Assembly: GCF_003074135.1 (NCBI RefSeq)
Contig: NZ_PPDK01000001.1
Span: 2,666,001-2,730,000 of the forward strand
Origin: Euzebya tangerina
GTDB taxonomy: Bacteria; Actinomycetota; Nitriliruptoria; Euzebyales; Euzebyaceae
DNA length: 64,000 nt
Direction: 5' to 3'
A program made the translations under genes and the position numbers. This document shows positions 61,970 to 64,000 of this stretch, piece after piece (position 1 is the stretch's first letter; the number at the start of each line of letters is the position of its first letter). Below the pieces are notes generated by a model, which saw nothing but the letters and a program-made list of their open reading frames with translations, was not told the origin of the DNA and made no database searches.

Positions 61970-63391
61970 ATGTCAGACTCCGACGCGAACGGTGACGACA
62001 GCAACTGGAACAGCGACGGGTGGTCGCTCGGCGATGGCGACGAAGGCGACTCGGCTGACGGCCAGTCCCCGGCGGCGGCACCTCCCGGAGACCCGACGCC
62101 GTCCCTACCGACGCAGACGTTCAACCCGACCGACTACCAGCAGCAGCCAACCGCCCCCCTGCCGCAGTCAGGGCCCCCTCCGTCCGGGCCGCCACCCGTT
62201 GGCCCGCCACCCGGCCAGGGCGGTCCTCCGCCGGGGTACCAGCAGGGCGGTCCACCGCCGGGGTACCAGCAGGGTGGTCCACCGCCGGGGTATCAGCAGG
62301 GTGGTCCTCCGCCGGGGTATCAGCAGGGTGGTCCTCCGCCGGGGTATCAGCAGGGTGGTCCACCGCCGGGATACACCCCGCCGCCGGGCGGCCCAGGTGG
62401 CCCCGGACAAGGTGGTCCACCTCCCAGCTTCGGTCAGGGAGGGCCCCCACCAAAGTCCAACGGGCTGCGCAACGCGCTGCTTGCCCTCGGTGCCATCGTC
62501 ATCCTGGGTGGGGGCGCCTTCGGTCTGGTGACCCTGCTGGGTGGCGACGACGATGTCGAGCCGGTCACCCTGAGCTCCAGTGCGACACCCAGTGCCACAC
62601 CTTCGGCGACCGCCACCCCGACGGAGGCGGCAACCCAGGCACCCACGGCCACGCCCACGCCGACATCAACTCCCACGCCGACCCCGCAAGCCACGACGCC
62701 AGCACCAACCCCGTCAGCCACCGCGGCCCCGCCGCAACCGCCACCTCCGGATGACGATCAGATCATGTCAGAGGACGGCGAGGTCATCCCGGGCACCGTC
62801 CCGGGCCCGGATGATGTCGACTCGATCACCCTCGAGTTGTTGGCGGGTGAGCGGATCCAGCTGTCCGCCGAGAGCGACGACTTCGACACCATCATCACGC
62901 TCTTCGACCCCGACGGGAACGAGGTCGCCCGCGACGACGACGGTGGCGATGGCTTCAACTCGCTGCTGGACTACTCCGTTGAGGCGACGGGTCAACACGT
63001 CGCCGAGGTCTCGAGCTTCCTCGACGGTACCGGCGACTTCACCCTGACCCTGACGTTCCCTGACGGTGCGCTCAACGTCGATGACGAGTTCACCGAGGTC
63101 AACGCCATCACGAGCGGCGATGGCGTGGTCAGCTACGACAGCGACCTCCTGGCTGGCGAACAGATCATCGTGACCGTCGACGCGACCGCCGGCTCGGACC
63201 TGGATCCGCGGATCACCATCTTCGATCCCTCCGGCAACGAGATCGGCACCGATGACGACGGCGGGGACGGCTTCAACTCGTTGCTGTCGATCGAGGACGT
63301 GCCGGAGAGCGGCACCTACGTCACGGAGGTGGACAGCTTCGGGACGACGACCGGCGAGTTCGAGATCACCATCTCGATCATCGCCAACTAG
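61970..63391 (+). CDS. membrane-anchored protein with PPGYQQ repeats and two PPC-type domains
   Basis: 473 residues. An acidic start (about 1-45) is followed by a Pro/Gln/Gly-rich stretch with GGPPPGYQQ five times (residues 84-128) and a variant GGPPPGYTP. One membrane span (about 170-190) and a Thr/Ala/Pro linker lead to two acidic beta-rich repeats (about 265-365 and 370-473). Each has FDPxGNExxxDDDGGDGFNSLL and resembles pre-peptidase C-terminal (PPC) domains. ATG 61970 has AGAGGGA upstream. Likely an envelope protein with outer PPC domains. Its function is unknown. Confidence 0.85.
   Translation: MSDSDANGDDSNWNSDGWSLGDGDEGDSADGQSPAAAPPGDPTPSLPTQTFNPTDYQQQPTAPLPQSGPPPSGPPPVGPPPGQGGPPPGYQQGGPPPGYQQGGPPPGYQQGGPPPGYQQGGPPPGYQQGGPPPGYTPPPGGPGGPGQGGPPPSFGQGGPPPKSNGLRNALLALGAIVILGGGAFGLVTLLGGDDDVEPVTLSSSATPSATPSATATPTEAATQAPTATPTPTSTPTPTPQATTPAPTPSATAAPPQPPPPDDDQIMSEDGEVIPGTVPGPDDVDSITLELLAGERIQLSAESDDFDTIITLFDPDGNEVARDDDGGDGFNSLLDYSVEATGQHVAEVSSFLDGTGDFTLTLTFPDGALNVDDEFTEVNAITSGDGVVSYDSDLLAGEQIIVTVDATAGSDLDPRITIFDPSGNEIGTDDDGGDGFNSLLSIEDVPESGTYVTEVDSFGTTTGEFEITISIIAN
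62219..62380 (+). repeat. six 27-bp tandem coding repeats (GGPPPGYQQ)
   Basis: Units run 62219-62245, 62246-62272, 62273-62299, 62300-62326 and 62327-62353, with a variant unit to 62380. Copies differ at a few third positions only, so copy number could change by slippage without breaking the frame. Confidence 0.9.
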
Positions 63392-63424
63392 GCGTCTGGA
63401 CCGGCCGGCGACACCGGTTCCCGT

Positions 63425-64000
63425 CTACGGACCGATGTCGGCCCCGGCGTCCCCGAGGAGCGCTTCGAACTCGTCCACCTCGCGTTGGGTGATCGACGTC
63501 TGGTCACCGACCACCACCACCAGCTGGACCCGGTCGGCGACCAGCTCCGCGACGCGCGGGGCGGTGTCGGCACCTCCCTGCCCGTCGATGATGGCAACCG
63601 CGCCGCCGGTGTCCCCGGCCACGGGTCCCGCCGTCAAGGTGTTGCGCCAATCCAGTCCGGTCGTGACATAGACCGTGTCAGGGACCACCCCGTCCTCGAT
63701 CGAGGCGGCCAGGACGGCCGCGGACGTCTCGAACCTCGTGGCCCCCGCGATGCGGCCGACCTCGAGCAAGCCCGCCAGCTCGGCCGCGACGGCGTCCGAG
63801 ACCGCAGCCGTGCCGCCGATGACGGCGGCCCGTCGGATGTCATGTCGTTGGATGGTGCGCGCCGTCTCCTCCGGGAGCCGGTCCCGGTTCACCAGCAGGA
63901 TCGGGCGTCCGGTTGCGGACGCGTAGCCCGACACGGCCATCGCGTCCGGCCAGCCACGCTGGGGATCGGTGTTCTCCCCCTCGACGACGACGGCCTCGTC
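63425..64000 (-). CDS. CWB2-domain protein, partial (N-terminal part outside window)
   Basis: 191 residues are visible and the gene continues past the right edge. The stretch DAMAVSGYASATGRPILLVN, RRAAVIGGTAAVS and RIAGATRFETSAAVLA matches cell-wall-binding repeat 2, and at least two repeats are present. It is convergent with the PPC-domain gene, 33 bases between stops. Signal peptide and any catalytic domain would be outside the window. The visible ATG at 63940 lies inside a repeat and is not the start. Confidence 0.88.
   Translation of the reverse strand, partial: DEAVVVEGENTDPQRGWPDAMAVSGYASATGRPILLVNRDRLPEETARTIQRHDIRRAAVIGGTAAVSDAVAAELAGLLEVGRIAGATRFETSAAVLAASIEDGVVPDTVYVTTGLDWRNTLTAGPVAGDTGGAVAIIDGQGGADTAPRVAELVADRVQLVVVVGDQTSITQREVDEFEALLGDAGADIGP

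Noticed and set aside
62215-62385. Regular repeats that might be a CRISPR array
   Set aside because: They are contiguous 27-base coding units encoding GGPPPGYQQ, without spacers.

Overview
The window is high-GC, gene-dense bacterial DNA with strong third-position GC bias. It carries twin-cysteine lipoproteins, two proteins with cell-wall-binding repeat 2 (CWB2) sequence, several Pro/Gly-rich membrane-anchored proteins, GTG and TTG starts, and many start codons placed 6-9 bases after a TANNNT box (leaderless-type genes). Together this points to an actinobacterium. The CWB2 proteins and overall gene mix recall deep-branching lineages such as Nitriliruptoria/Euzebya, but that placement is inference from memory. 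There is no rRNA, CRISPR array or intact insertion sequence. One tRNA gene was found.

Layout. (1) 1-8.65 kb, minus strand: one sugar-uptake operon, reading LacI regulator, two MalFG-type permeases, solute-binding lipoprotein, FG-GAP/UnbV surface lipoprotein, small membrane protein, MalK/UgpC-type ATPase, galT (cut by the window edge). It is preceded by a TTGACA promoter with two abutting perfect palindromes. (2) 8.68-14.8 kb: GlcD-like FAD oxidase, FNT channel, tyrS, secreted CAP protein, acyl-CoA synthetase. (3) 14.95-17.2 kb, accessory block: a DUF559/AbiEi-like nuclease protein flanked by two copies of a 61-bp palindromic element, then a three-gene PIN toxin-antitoxin operon. (4) 17.3-31.3 kb: aconitase, HAD enzyme, beta-propeller lipoprotein, membrane alpha/beta hydrolase, DUF3352 protein, DinB protein, diguanylate cyclase, CWB2 protein. 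(5) 31.54-34.37 kb: a small putative island ending at the 3' end of a tRNA-Val gene and bounded on the other side by a 19-bp copy of that tRNA end. It holds MazF/antitoxin genes, a MarR/SRPBCC divergent pair and decayed DNA. (6) 34.85-35.29 kb: a non-coding stretch with about eight or more copies of a GTACCGAGAGTTGTTCC-like motif. (7) 35.3-49.7 kb: housekeeping and small-metabolism genes (ychF, PAC2, yqeY, HAD, S9 peptidase operon, LysM protein, mobA, lipase, sulfurtransferase, DAO oxidoreductase). (8) 49.7-64 kb: fatty-acid and acyl-CoA genes (enoyl-CoA hydratase, acyl-CoA dehydrogenase, icmF with a MarR regulator), a P-type ATPase, pgi, two unknown small genes, a PPC-domain exported protein, and a second, partial CWB2 protein.

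How the genes fit together. The sugar operon plus galT and pgi suggest uptake and use of a galactose-containing or related sugar. The acyl-CoA genes with icmF suggest branched-chain or odd-chain acyl-CoA catabolism under MarR control. The points most worth a second look are the repeat-flanked nuclease unit, the tRNA-bounded mini-island with an unusual C33 tRNA-Val, the motif array upstream of ychF, and the FG-GAP/UnbV lipoprotein embedded in a sugar ABC operon.
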